Position numbers and translations under genes: made by a program. Of a stretch of DNA of 38,310 nucleotides, positions 26,059 through 34,173 are shown one piece after another; within the stretch, counting starts at the first letter, position 1; every line of letters begins with the position of its first letter. Below the pieces are notes generated by a model that was not told the DNA's origin, ran no database searches, and saw nothing but the letters and a program-made list of their open reading frames with translations. The stretch comes from Paeniroseomonas aquatica. GTDB taxonomy: Bacteria; Pseudomonadota; Alphaproteobacteria; Acetobacterales; Acetobacteraceae. Location of the stretch: NCBI RefSeq assembly GCF_030409335.1, contig NZ_JAUFPN010000152.1, forward strand, positions 1 to 38,310. Reading direction: 5' to 3'.

Positions 26059-27018
26059 ATGCATCGCCGGACCCTGCTGGGGGGCCTCGCCCTCGCCACG
26101 CCCGCCCTCCACCCCGCCACCGCCCAGGACCGCTGGCCGAGCCGCGAGATCAGCCTGGTCACCGGCTTCGGTCCCGGCGGCGGCACCGACGTGGTGGCCC
26201 GCGCCATCGCCGCGCATATGGAGAAGACCCTCGGCGTCTCCATCCCGGTGCGGAACACGCCCGGGGCCGGCGGCACCCTCGGCCCCGGCCGCATCGCCCA
26301 GTCGAAGCCCGATGGCTATACCTTCGGACTGACCGGGCTTTCGGTGCTGGTGGTGGCGCCGCTGACCATGGACCTGCCCTTCAAGCCGATGGAGGCCTTC
26401 GACTTCCTCGGCTGCACCTCGGAGCTACGCATCGGGGTGCCGGTCGGCCCCTCGCTGCCCCAGGTCCGCACCCTGGCGGAGTTCATCGCCGAGGGCCGCC
26501 GCCGCCCCATCACCCTGGCGACCACCAACCCCGGCTCGGCCGTCAGCTTCTTCGAGCTGGCGCGGCTGACCGGCATGCAGCTCAGCTACGTCCCCTTCGG
26601 CAGCATCACCGACGCCGCCAGCCAAGTCGCCGGCGGCCATGTCGATACCTATACCGGAACCTCGGAGATGATCGGGCTGGTGAAGGGCGGCAACCTGCGG
26701 ATGCTGGCCAGCGCCAGCGTCGACCGCTGGCCGGAATTCCCGGAGGTGCCGACCCTGATCGAGCAGGGCTACGACACCGCCACCCGCCAGCCCATCATCT
26801 GGGCTGCCCCCGCCGGGCTGCCGGCGCCGATCCGGGAAAGGCTGGAGGCGGCGCTGATGGCCGCCGCCCGGGACCCGGAGGTGCTGGCCCGCCAGAACGC
26901 CGCCAGCATCGCCAGCCGCCCGCTGAACCGCGCCGAGACCATGGCGCTGATCCATGACGTGAAGCCGGGGGTGGAAGCCGCCCTGCTCGCCTCCGGCATG
27001 GCCCGCAAGCGCGGCTAG
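26059..27018 (+). CDS. Bug-family (tripartite tricarboxylate transporter) substrate-binding protein
   Basis: A 319-residue periplasmic protein. It starts MHRRTLLGGLALATPALHPA, with a signal peptide ending near TAQ (about residue 23). The family segments follow: ITLVTGF-type FGPGGGTDVVARAIA, VRNTPGAGGTLG, and QVAGGHVDTYTG. Bug proteins bind carboxylates or other small organics. No TctA or TctB membrane subunit is in the window, as is common for the very numerous Bug paralogues of environmental proteobacteria. It starts 88 bases after the hydratase gene and may have its own promoter. Confidence 0.92.
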   Translation: MHRRTLLGGLALATPALHPATAQDRWPSREISLVTGFGPGGGTDVVARAIAAHMEKTLGVSIPVRNTPGAGGTLGPGRIAQSKPDGYTFGLTGLSVLVVAPLTMDLPFKPMEAFDFLGCTSELRIGVPVGPSLPQVRTLAEFIAEGRRRPITLATTNPGSAVSFFELARLTGMQLSYVPFGSITDAASQVAGGHVDTYTGTSEMIGLVKGGNLRMLASASVDRWPEFPEVPTLIEQGYDTATRQPIIWAAPAGLPAPIRERLEAALMAAARDPEVLARQNAASIASRPLNRAETMALIHDVKPGVEAALLASGMARKRG

Positions 27019-27060
27019 CCCTATCAATCCCTCCGCAGCACCAGACAGGCAAGGCAACCC

Positions 27061-27693
27061 ATGTTCTACGAACCCCGGCTCGGCCACGGCCTGCCGCATG
27101 ATCCCTTCAAGGCGATCATCGCCCCGCGGCCGATCGGCTGGATCTCCACCGTCGATACCCAAGGCCGGCCCAACCTGGCGCCCTACAGCTTCTTCAACGC
27201 GGTGCATTCCAGCCCGCCGATGCTGGCCTTCACCTCCGAGAGCATGAAGCACAGCGCCGCCAATGCCATCGCGACAGGCGAGTTCGTCTTCAACCTCTCG
27301 ACCCGGCCGCTGTTCGAGGCGATGAACATCTCCTCCGGCGCGCTGGCCGATGGCGAGGATGAATTCGTGGCGGCGGGGCTGGCGCCGGCACCGTGCCGGA
27401 TCGTCAAGGCCCCGCGCGTCGCCGTCGCCCCGGCCGCAATGGAATGCAAGGTTGTGCATTCCATGCAATTGCACGACGTGAACGGGGAGGCGCTGGCCGG
27501 CTGGATCATCATCGGCCAGGTCGTCGGCGTGCATATCGACGAGGCCTTCCTCCGCGACGGCCGCTTCGACACCGCCGCCGCGCAATCCCTCGCCCGCTGC
27601 GGCTACCGCGACTACACCGCGGTGGGCGAGCTGTTCGAGGCGCTGCGCCCGACCGACGGCGGCGCCTTCGTCGCCGGGCAGCGGGACCGCTGA
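27061..27693 (+). CDS. Flavin reductase-like FMN-binding protein
   Basis: A 210-residue split-barrel flavoprotein of the flavin reductase (DIM6/NTAB) family. It opens MFYEPRLGHGLPHDPFKAII, followed by APRPIGWISTVDTQGRPNLAPYSFFN (about residues 21-46, flavin-binding) and VFNLSTRPL. The function is FMN binding and possibly NAD(P)H:flavin reduction for a partner monooxygenase. The physiological partner is not evident. It starts 42 bases after the Bug gene and converges on tspO with only 6 bases between stops. Confidence 0.88.
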   Translation: MFYEPRLGHGLPHDPFKAIIAPRPIGWISTVDTQGRPNLAPYSFFNAVHSSPPMLAFTSESMKHSAANAIATGEFVFNLSTRPLFEAMNISSGALADGEDEFVAAGLAPAPCRIVKAPRVAVAPAAMECKVVHSMQLHDVNGEALAGWIIIGQVVGVHIDEAFLRDGRFDTAAAQSLARCGYRDYTAVGELFEALRPTDGGAFVAGQRDR

Positions 27694-27699
27694 CCGGCG

Positions 27700-28179
27700 C
27701 TACCCGCGGGCGAAGCCTGCCACGCGGTTGCGCTGCCAGATCGACCAGTTCAGCACCCCGGCGAAGGTGACCCAGGCGAGATAGGGCGCCAGCAGCCAGG
27801 CCGCCGTGGCGCTGATCGGGGCGAAGACCAGGATGGTCGCCAGGATCGAGAGCCAGAAGACCACCAGCTCGGCGAAGGCGAGGTCCGGCCGCTTCAGCCC
27901 GAAGAAGATGGCGGACCAGCCGGCGTTCAGCAGCAGGTGCACCCCATAGACCGCCAGCGGCAGGCCGAAGCCCACCTGCCGCCAGACCAGCCAGCCGGCG
28001 ATGGCGATCAGCGTGAAGAACACCGCCCAGGCCGGCGGGAACAGCCAGTTCGGCGGGTTCCACGGCGGCTTGGCCAGGTTCTCGTACCAGTCGCCCGGCT
28101 TGAACACGGCACCGGAGGAGGCGGTGGCGAAGCAGGCCCCGAAGAAGCCCAGCAGCATCAGGGTGTCGGACAGTGTCAT
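27700..28179 (-). CDS. tspO: TspO/MBR family tryptophan-rich sensory protein
   Basis: A membrane protein of 159 residues with five hydrophobic segments. It has the TspO landmarks KPPWNPPNWLFPPAWAVFFT (about residues 37-56), LLLNAGWSAIFFGLKRPDLA and LAPYLAWVTFAGVLNWSIW. TspO binds porphyrins and cholesterol-like ligands and affects tetrapyrrole and stress responses in alphaproteobacteria. The start may be ATG 28179 (MTLSDTLMLL) or ATG 28197, 6 codons longer. Neither has a strong ribosome-binding site. Confidence 0.94.
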   Translation of the reverse strand: MTLSDTLMLLGFFGACFATASSGAVFKPGDWYENLAKPPWNPPNWLFPPAWAVFFTLIAIAGWLVWRQVGFGLPLAVYGVHLLLNAGWSAIFFGLKRPDLAFAELVVFWLSILATILVFAPISATAAWLLAPYLAWVTFAGVLNWSIWQRNRVAGFARG

Positions 28180-28271
28180 GCCGCCAGCATAGCGCATTCG
28201 GCGCCGGCAGGTTGCGACCGGCCTTTGCCGCAGCCATTCTCCCGCCCCTGATCACGCGGAGGACACCAAGG

Positions 28272-29282
28272 GTGGCCGAATTCGACCCGGCGAAGCTGGA
28301 TGCCTTCCTGCGCGCCACCATCCCCGGACTGGCCGGCACGATGGAATTGCAGCGCATCTCCGGCGGCCAGTCCAACCCGACCTTCTTCGTCAGCTACGGC
28401 AATCGCCGGCTGGTCCTGCGCAAGAAGCCGCCCGGCGTCACCCTGCCCTCCGCCCATGCGGTGGACCGGGAGGCCCGCATCCTCCAGGCCCTGGCCCCGA
28501 CGCCGGTCCCGGTGCCGCCGGTGGTGGTCTTCCATGCCGAGCCCGACGTGGTCGGCACGCCCTTCTACGTCATGGACCGCGTCGAGGGCCGGGTCTTCGC
28601 CAGCTGCGACCTGCCCGGCGCGGCGGTCGCCGAACGCCGCGCCATGTACCTTTCCTTCGCCGAGACCCTGGCGAAGCTGCACGACGTGGACTGGCAGGCC
28701 GCCGGCCTGGAGGGCTTCGGCCGCCCCGGCAACTACTTCGAGCGCCAGGTCGGCCGCTGGACCAGGCAATGGGAGAGCCAGCGCTTCCGCGACATCCCGG
28801 AGCTGACCGAGCTCGCCGCCTGGGTCGCAGCCCACCTCCCGCCCGATGACGGCGAATCCTCCATCGTCCATGGCGACTACCGCCCCGGCAACGTCATGTT
28901 CGGCACCCAGTCGCCCGGCATCGTCGCCGTGCTGGACTGGGAGCTCTCGACCATCGGCCATCCGCTGGCCGACCTTGCCTTCAGCGTCATCGCCTGGCGC
29001 AGCGCGCCCAATGAGTACGGCGGCATGCTCGGCCTCGACATCGAAGCGCTCGGCATCCCGACCGAGGCGGAATACGTCGCCCACTACTACGCCTGCCGGC
29101 AGCGCCCGGCGCCGCGGCTCGCGCCCTTCCACGTCGCCTTCTCGATGTTCCGCTTCGCGGTGATCTTCGAGGGCATCGCCGCCCGGGCGCGGGCCGGCAA
29201 TGCCGCCTCCGCCGATGCCGCCGCGGTCGGCGAGCTCTCCATCGCCTTCGCCCGCCGCGGCCTCGCCAATACCGGAGCCTGA
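28272..29282 (+). CDS. APH-family phosphotransferase paired with acyl-CoA dehydrogenase
   Basis: A 336-residue kinase-like protein of the aminoglycoside-phosphotransferase fold. An N-terminal lobe carries GGQSNPTFFVSYGNRRLVLRK. The catalytic loop is VHGDYRPGN (His200, Asp202, Asn207) and the metal site is LDWELSTIGHPLADLAF. In the ACAD10/ACAD11 group such a domain is fused to acyl-CoA dehydrogenase and phosphorylates 4-hydroxyacyl-CoA. Here the two domains are separate adjacent genes, 3 bases apart. The start is GTG 28272 with GGAGG about 9 bases upstream. A longer frame from 28173 lacks support. Confidence 0.9.
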   Translation: MAEFDPAKLDAFLRATIPGLAGTMELQRISGGQSNPTFFVSYGNRRLVLRKKPPGVTLPSAHAVDREARILQALAPTPVPVPPVVVFHAEPDVVGTPFYVMDRVEGRVFASCDLPGAAVAERRAMYLSFAETLAKLHDVDWQAAGLEGFGRPGNYFERQVGRWTRQWESQRFRDIPELTELAAWVAAHLPPDDGESSIVHGDYRPGNVMFGTQSPGIVAVLDWELSTIGHPLADLAFSVIAWRSAPNEYGGMLGLDIEALGIPTEAEYVAHYYACRQRPAPRLAPFHVAFSMFRFAVIFEGIAARARAGNAASADAAAVGELSIAFARRGLANTGA

Positions 29283-29285
29283 CCC

Positions 29286-30533
29286 ATGGATTTCGCCTAT
29301 TCGGACAAGGTCCGCGCGCTGCAGCAGCTGCTGCTGGACTTCATGGACCAGCACATCCTGCCCGCCGATCCCGAATTCCGCCGCATCGCCGAGGGCGGCG
29401 AATTCCCGCTGGCCATCATCGACGACCTGAAGGCCAAGGCGCGCGAGCAGGGGCTCTGGAACCTCTTCCTCCCCGGGCTGAAGGCCGATGAGCCGGGCAC
29501 CGCGCTGACCAACCTCGAATATGCCCCGCTGGCCGAGATCATGGGCCGGGTCCCCTGGGCCTCCGAGGTCTTCAATTGCAACGCGCCGGATACCGGCAAC
29601 ATGGAGGTGCTGCACCTCTTCGCCACGCCGGCCCAGCGTGCGCGCTACCTCGAGCCGCTGATGCGCGGCGAGATGCGCTCCTGCGTCGCCATGACCGAAC
29701 CCGATACCGCCAGCAGCGACCCGACCAACATCGCCACCACCATCCGCAAGGAGGGCGAGGGCTACGTCATCAACGGCCGCAAGTGGTTCACCACCGGCGC
29801 CATGCACCCCAATGCCGGCGTCTTCCTGCTGATGGGTCTGCAACAGGACCGCGCGTCGCTCGGCCCGCATGAGCGCCACACCATCCTGCTGGTGCCCTAC
29901 GGCACGCCGGGCGTCACCGTGGTCCGCAACGTCCCGATCATGGGCCACCATGCGCCGGAGGGGCATTGCGAGGTGCTGTTCCGCGACGTCCATGTCCCGG
30001 CCGATGCCCTGCTCGGCACCGAGGGCACCGCCTTCGCCCTGATGCAGGCGAGGCTCGGCCCCGGCCGCATCCACCACTGCATGCGCACCATCGGCCAATG
30101 CGAGGTGGCGCTGGAGCTGATGGTCGACCGCGCCCAATCCCGCATCGCCTTCGGCCGCCACCTGTCCGAGTTCAGCAACGTGCAGGACTGGATCGCCGAG
30201 AGCCGCATCGAGATCGACCAGGTGCGGCTGCTGGTGCTGCGCGCCGCTTGGCTGATGGACCGCGAGGGCAACAAGGCCTCCCGCGTCGATGTCTCCGCCA
30301 TCAAGCTGGCGGCCGCGCGGCTGCAGACGCGGGTGACCGACCGGGCGATCCAGGTCTTCGGCGCCATGGGGCTGACGCCGGATACGCCGCTCGCCTTCCT
30401 CTATAGCTGGGGCCGGGCGCTGCGCTTCATCGACGGGCCGGACGAGGTGCATCTGCGGACGGTGGCGCGGGCCGAGCTGAAGGCGCGGAAGGCGGCGCAG
30501 GGCGTCTCGCGCGGCGGCTACTTTCCACGCTGA
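29286..30533 (+). CDS. Acyl-CoA dehydrogenase (ACAD10/11-like)
   Basis: A 415-residue flavoprotein with FAD and substrate segments CVAMTEPDTASSDPTNI and YVINGRKWFTTGA, and QVFGAMGLTPDTPLAF near the C-terminus. The terminal motif FIDGPDEVHLRTVARAEL contains Asp386, which occupies the catalytic position in this subgroup. It introduces a double bond into acyl-CoA and passes electrons to ETF. Its neighbours are the APH-like kinase (3 bases upstream) and, about 800 bases downstream, ETF-quinone oxidoreductase, which would accept the electrons from ETF. Confidence 0.94.
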   Translation: MDFAYSDKVRALQQLLLDFMDQHILPADPEFRRIAEGGEFPLAIIDDLKAKAREQGLWNLFLPGLKADEPGTALTNLEYAPLAEIMGRVPWASEVFNCNAPDTGNMEVLHLFATPAQRARYLEPLMRGEMRSCVAMTEPDTASSDPTNIATTIRKEGEGYVINGRKWFTTGAMHPNAGVFLLMGLQQDRASLGPHERHTILLVPYGTPGVTVVRNVPIMGHHAPEGHCEVLFRDVHVPADALLGTEGTAFALMQARLGPGRIHHCMRTIGQCEVALELMVDRAQSRIAFGRHLSEFSNVQDWIAESRIEIDQVRLLVLRAAWLMDREGNKASRVDVSAIKLAAARLQTRVTDRAIQVFGAMGLTPDTPLAFLYSWGRALRFIDGPDEVHLRTVARAELKARKAAQGVSRGGYFPR

Positions 30534-30562
30534 GCCTTGCATCCACGCGCCGGGCCGCAATA

Positions 30563-30577
30563 TAGTGAATTACACTA
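30563..30577. promoter_or_regulatory. Palindromic operator candidate upstream of the toxin-antitoxin pair
   Basis: TAGTG-AATTA-CACTA, perfect 5-bp arms with an AT-rich centre, lies 17-31 bases before the antitoxin ATG in otherwise GC-rich DNA. Phd/YefM antitoxins repress their own operon by binding such palindromes. Confidence 0.6.
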
Positions 30578-30593
30578 CTTTCCCGGTGCCGCC

Positions 30594-30848
30594 ATGAAGA
30601 CCCTGACCGCCGCCGAGGCCAACCGCTCCTTCTCCGCCCTGCTCCGCCAGGCCGCGGCGGGGGAGCGCGTGGTCATCACGTCCCACGGCCGCCCGGTCGC
30701 CGAGATCGGCCCGGTGCGAGAGGATACCGCGGCGAAGGAGGCGGCCTGGGAGGCGCTGCTGGCGCGGCTGGACACCCAGGAACCCACCCTCATCGAGCCC
30801 TGGACGCGCGAGGAGCTCTACGAGCGCAAATCCTGGTCGCGGGAGTGA
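30594..30848 (+). CDS. Phd/YefM-family antitoxin
   Basis: An 84-residue protein with the Phd/YefM N-terminal DNA-binding fold: MKTLTAAEANRSFSALLRQA followed by GERVVITSHGRPVAEIGP (about residues 23-40). The C-terminal half is acidic and Trp/Glu-rich (WTREELYERKSWSRE) and would wrap the toxin. Its stop overlaps the toxin start (GTGA), the usual coupling. It probably autoregulates through the palindrome upstream. Confidence 0.9.
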   Translation: MKTLTAAEANRSFSALLRQAAAGERVVITSHGRPVAEIGPVREDTAAKEAAWEALLARLDTQEPTLIEPWTREELYERKSWSRE

Positions 30849-31306
30849 TCGCGCTCGATACGAATATCCTGCTCTATGCCGAAGCGCTGTTGTTGGTCCC
30901 GGCCGATGTCCACAAGCATCGCGTCACCCGATCCCTGATCCCGGGGATCCGTAAAGCTGGGTTAGTCCTGCCCGCCCAGGTCCTCGGCGAGATGTTCACC
31001 GTGCTGGTCCGGCGCGGCCGGCGCTCTCCGGACCTTGCCCAGCAAGCCGCCCTGCGATGGTCCGCGGCGGCCGCCGTGGTTCCCGAGACCGACCAGGCCA
31101 CAATGCTGCAGGCCATCGCCCTGGCAACCGAGCACGACCTGCAGATCTGGGATGCCGTCATTCTCGCCGCGGCGGCCGAGGCGAGCGCCACCCTGCTGCT
31201 CAGCGAGGACATGCAGGACGGCTTCACCTGGCGTAGCGTGACGGTGGCGAACCCCTTCGCCGCCACGCCGCATCCGCTGCTTCGCCCCTACATCCCGCCG
31301 ATATAA
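30845..31306 (+). CDS. PIN-domain toxin (VapC-like ribonuclease)
   Basis: A 153-residue PIN-domain nuclease with all acidic residues expected: Asp5 (MIALDTNILLYAE), Glu49 (QVLGEMF), Asp103 (IWDAVILAAA) and Glu121/Asp122 (LLSEDMQDG). VapC-type toxins cleave specific RNAs when the antitoxin is lost. The start is GTG 30845, overlapping the antitoxin stop. The last residues (RPYIPPI) are encoded by DNA that is a near-copy, on the opposite strand, of the 3' end of the ETF-quinone oxidoreductase gene. The toxin terminus has therefore probably been reshaped by insertion or duplication. Confidence 0.9.
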   Translation: MIALDTNILLYAEALLLVPADVHKHRVTRSLIPGIRKAGLVLPAQVLGEMFTVLVRRGRRSPDLAQQAALRWSAAAAVVPETDQATMLQAIALATEHDLQIWDAVILAAAAEASATLLLSEDMQDGFTWRSVTVANPFAATPHPLLRPYIPPI

Positions 31307-31324
31307 CTTGACCCGCCGCCGCCC
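31289..31324. repeat. Duplicated 3' tail of the ETF-quinone oxidoreductase gene
   Basis: It matches 31361-31396 at 31 of 36 positions, with all five differences being transitions. On the minus strand it encodes GGGSSYIGGM and a stop, against GGGPNYIGGM in the real gene, in the same reading frame 72 bases (24 codons) further on. It overlaps the end of the PIN toxin gene. Confidence 0.75.
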
Positions 31325-31359
31325 ATTCCTTGCCAGAGGCCGGGCGGCGGCATCACCAC

Positions 31360-33063
31360 TTACATCCCGCCGATGTAGTTCGGCCCGCCGCCGCCCTCCG
31401 GCGTCTTCCAGTCGATGTTCTGCATCGGGTCCTTGATGTCGCAGGTTTTGCAATGCACGCAGTTCTGCGCATTGATCACCAGCCGCGCCCTGGCATCTCC
31501 GGCCTCGACCGAAGCGCCCTCGCCGGTCGCCTCGGCATCCGGCGTCCCGCGCAGCTCCCGCTCAGCCTCCGGCCCCACCGCCTCATAGACCGCGGCCGGG
31601 CAGTACCGGCTTTCCGGGCTGCGGAACTGGTCCCAGTTCACGCCCTTCCACTTGTCCGGGTCGCGCAGCTGCAGATGCGCCGGCTGGTCTTCCTCGTGGT
31701 TGGTGTTCGAGAGGAACACCGAGGACAGCCGGTCGAAGGTCAGCTTGCCGTCCGGCTTCGGATACTCGATCCGCTTGGCGCTATTGGCCGGCTTCAAGGT
31801 TTCATGGTCGGCATGGTGGCTCCAGGTCCAGGGGGCCTTGCCGCGGAAGACGAAGGTATCGAGCGCGGCATTCGCCAGCCCGCCCCAGAAGCCCATCTTG
31901 GCGAAGCCCGGACGGATGTTCCGCACGCCCTTCAGCTCCTCCCAGACCCAGCTCTTCTCGAGCGCGGCGGGGTAGCTGTCGAGCATCGACGAGCGCTCCT
32001 CCTCGGCCAGCGCCGCCGCCGCCGCCTCGGCCGCCAGCATGCCGGTCTTCATGCTGGTATGCGTGCCCTTGATCTTCGGCACGTTGAGGAAGCCCGCGGT
32101 ATCGCCGATCAGCGCGCCGCCGGGGAAGATCAGCTTCGGGATGGCCTGGAAGCCGCCCTCGTTCAGCGCCCGGGCACCATAGGAGATGCGCTTGCCGCCC
32201 TCGAGCATCTTCCGCACCTCCGGGTGCGTCTTGAAGCGCTGGAACTCGTCGAAGGGCGAGAGCCAGGGGTTGGAGTAATCGAGGCCCACCACGAAGCCGA
32301 TCGAGACCAGGTTCTCGCCCAGCATGTAGAGCCAGGACCCGCCATAGGTATCGGAGGGCAGCGGCCAGCCGGTGCTATGCCACACCAGGCCCGGCGTGTG
32401 CTTCTCCTTCGGGATCTCCCACAGCTCCTTGATGCCGAGCGCGAAGCTCTGCGGCGCCACGCCGTCCCGCAGCTTGTAGCGCTCGAACAGCTGCTTGGTC
32501 AGCGACCCGCGGCAGCCCTCGGCGAACAGCGTGTAGGTGGCACGCAGTTCCATCCCCGGCTGGTAGTCGGCGCCCTTCTGGCCATCCTTCTTGATGCCCA
32601 TGACGCCGGCGACGACGCCCTTCACCTGGCCGTTCTCGATGATCGTCTCGGAGGCGGCGAAGCCCGGGTAGATCTCGACCCCCAGCGCCTCGGCCTTGGT
32701 GCCGAGCCAGCGGCAGACGTTGCCCAGCGACACGATGTAATTGCCGTGGTTGTTCATCTGCGGCGGCGTCGGCAGCTTGAAGGCGCGGGTCTCCGTCAGC
32801 AGCATGAACTTGTCGTCCGTCGCCGGCGTCGCCAGGGCCGGCGGGTCGTCGCGCCAGTCCGGCAGCAGCTCGTCCAGCGCGCGGGGCTCCAGCACCGCGC
32901 CGGACAAGGTATGCGCCCCGATCTCGCCGCCCTTCTCGACCAGGCACACGGTGACATCCGGCGCGACCTGTTTGAGGCGGATCGCGGCGGCGAGCCCGGC
33001 CGGCCCACCCCCCACGATCAGCACATCGAATTCCATAGCTTCGCGCTCTTCGGCCCCGGACAT
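31360..33063 (-). CDS. Electron transfer flavoprotein-ubiquinone oxidoreductase
   Basis: A 567-residue inner-membrane-associated enzyme that passes electrons from reduced ETF to ubiquinone. The FAD motif DVLIVGGGPAGLAAAI is at about 13-28. The 4Fe-4S ligands are Cys488, Cys535, Cys538 and Cys541 (SRYCPAA and NCVHCKTCDIKDP). The C-terminus is GGGGPNYIGGM. About 22 extra residues (about 504-527, Glu/Ala/Gly-rich) lie between the first and second cluster cysteines compared with the usual family spacing. ATG 33063 gives MSGAEEREAMEFDVL. ATG 33036 is also possible. No ETF alpha or beta gene is in the window. Confidence 0.96.
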   Translation of the reverse strand: MSGAEEREAMEFDVLIVGGGPAGLAAAIRLKQVAPDVTVCLVEKGGEIGAHTLSGAVLEPRALDELLPDWRDDPPALATPATDDKFMLLTETRAFKLPTPPQMNNHGNYIVSLGNVCRWLGTKAEALGVEIYPGFAASETIIENGQVKGVVAGVMGIKKDGQKGADYQPGMELRATYTLFAEGCRGSLTKQLFERYKLRDGVAPQSFALGIKELWEIPKEKHTPGLVWHSTGWPLPSDTYGGSWLYMLGENLVSIGFVVGLDYSNPWLSPFDEFQRFKTHPEVRKMLEGGKRISYGARALNEGGFQAIPKLIFPGGALIGDTAGFLNVPKIKGTHTSMKTGMLAAEAAAAALAEEERSSMLDSYPAALEKSWVWEELKGVRNIRPGFAKMGFWGGLANAALDTFVFRGKAPWTWSHHADHETLKPANSAKRIEYPKPDGKLTFDRLSSVFLSNTNHEEDQPAHLQLRDPDKWKGVNWDQFRSPESRYCPAAVYEAVGPEAERELRGTPDAEATGEGASVEAGDARARLVINAQNCVHCKTCDIKDPMQNIDWKTPEGGGGPNYIGGM

Positions 33064-33185
33064 GCCTTGGCTCCCTTCTGTTCCTGCTGGATGTAGCGTG
33101 GGGTTGGCTTGCACGAAACCCCGTGGCCGGGGAATAGATGCCTCGGCGACGAGACTGGTGCCTGGATAGGGCCGAGGAGCAGGCG

Positions 33186-34025
33186 ATGGAGGCGGATACC
33201 CATGCGGCGCTGATCGCCGCCCTCCGGCTCCAGCTCGATTGGGGCGTGGACGAGGCCCTGGCGGAGCTGCCGCTGGACCGCAGCGCCCGTGCGCCCGCCG
33301 CCACCCCGGGCCAAGCCGCGGCCGAGGCGGAGCCTTCGCCGTCGGACCCGGACCGCTCCCGTCCCGCCACCCCCACCCCGCTCCGTCGCCCGGCGCAGCC
33401 CGCCCGCCTGCCCACCCCGGCCGCAACCCGCGCCGCCGCGCTCGCCGCCGGCGCCACCAGCCTGGCCGGGCTGCGCGAGGCCATGGCCGCCTTCGACGGC
33501 AGCCCGCTGCGGGAGACGGCGACCAACCTGGTCTTCGCCGACGGCGTCCCCGATTCGGGCCTCATGCTGATCGGCGAGGCCCCGGGCGGCGACGAGGACC
33601 GCCTCGGCCGCCCCTTCGTCGGCGTCTCCGGCCGGCTGCTGGACCGGATGCTGGCGTCAGTCGGGCTGAATCGGGACGACAATTTCTACATCACCAACAT
33701 CCTGCCCTTCCGTCCGCCCGGCAACCGCACCCCGACCGATGCCGAGATCGCCCTCTTCCTGCCTTTCGTGCTGCGCCATATCGCCCTGGCCCGGCCCCGC
33801 CGGCTGGTGCTGCTGGGCGGCGTCGCGGCCAAGGCGCTGCTGCGCTCGCGCGAGGGCATCACCCGCCTGCGGGGCCGTTGGCACCAAGTAACGACCGAGG
33901 ACGAGACCCCGCTCCCGGCCCTGGCCACCCTGCATCCGGCCTATCTGCTGCGCACCCCCTCGGCCAAGCGCGAGGCTTGGTCCGACCTGCTGCTGTTGCG
34001 CCGAACGCTGGACGAGCATCAGTAG
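33186..34025 (+). CDS. Uracil-DNA glycosylase family 4-like protein lacking cysteines
   Basis: A 279-residue protein with a variable Ala/Pro-rich segment (about 35-85) and then a UDG superfamily domain. The active-site motif is [19 protein letters not shown]. Other landmarks are [20 protein letters not shown] and the second catalytic motif LHPAYLLR. Family 4 enzymes excise uracil and normally hold a 4Fe-4S cluster. This protein has no cysteine at all: positions that are usually FDGC and a Cys before PF read FDGS and ALFLPF. It is divergent from the ETF-quinone oxidoreductase gene. ATG 33186 is preferred over a longer frame from 33138. Confidence 0.85.
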   Translation: MEADTHAALIAALRLQLDWGVDEALAELPLDRSARAPAATPGQAAAEAEPSPSDPDRSRPATPTPLRRPAQPARLPTPAATRAAALAAGATSLAGLREAMAAFDGSPLRETATNLVFADGVPDSGLMLIGEAPGGDEDRLGRPFVGVSGRLLDRMLASVGLNRDDNFYITNILPFRPPGNRTPTDAEIALFLPFVLRHIALARPRRLVLLGGVAAKALLRSREGITRLRGRWHQVTTEDETPLPALATLHPAYLLRTPSAKREAWSDLLLLRRTLDEHQ

Positions 34026-34173
34026 CGAGGGACGCCGATTCTATACCTGCCGGAGGCCCGGCACGGGGCCGGATGCTGCGCCACCTTTCGCCCTATGGTA
34101 GAATTGTTCTGCCACAGCCGGTGAAACTGAGGGGTTGCGCCGTCGGGCCATAGGCCGCTAACGGAAACGGGTC

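Noticed and set aside
30594-31324. Toxin-antitoxin pair as part of a larger integrated element with attachment sites
   Set aside because: There is a tail duplication on one side only. No integrase, no matching repeat upstream of the antitoxin, and no base-composition break were seen.
31330-33096. 588-codon plus-strand open frame
   Set aside because: It is antisense to ETF-quinone oxidoreductase, whose motifs and cysteines are complete.
34055-34070. GGCCC/GGGCC hairpin after the uracil-DNA glycosylase gene as a terminator
   Set aside because: It has only 5-bp arms and no T-tract, so it is weak by chance standards in this GC content.
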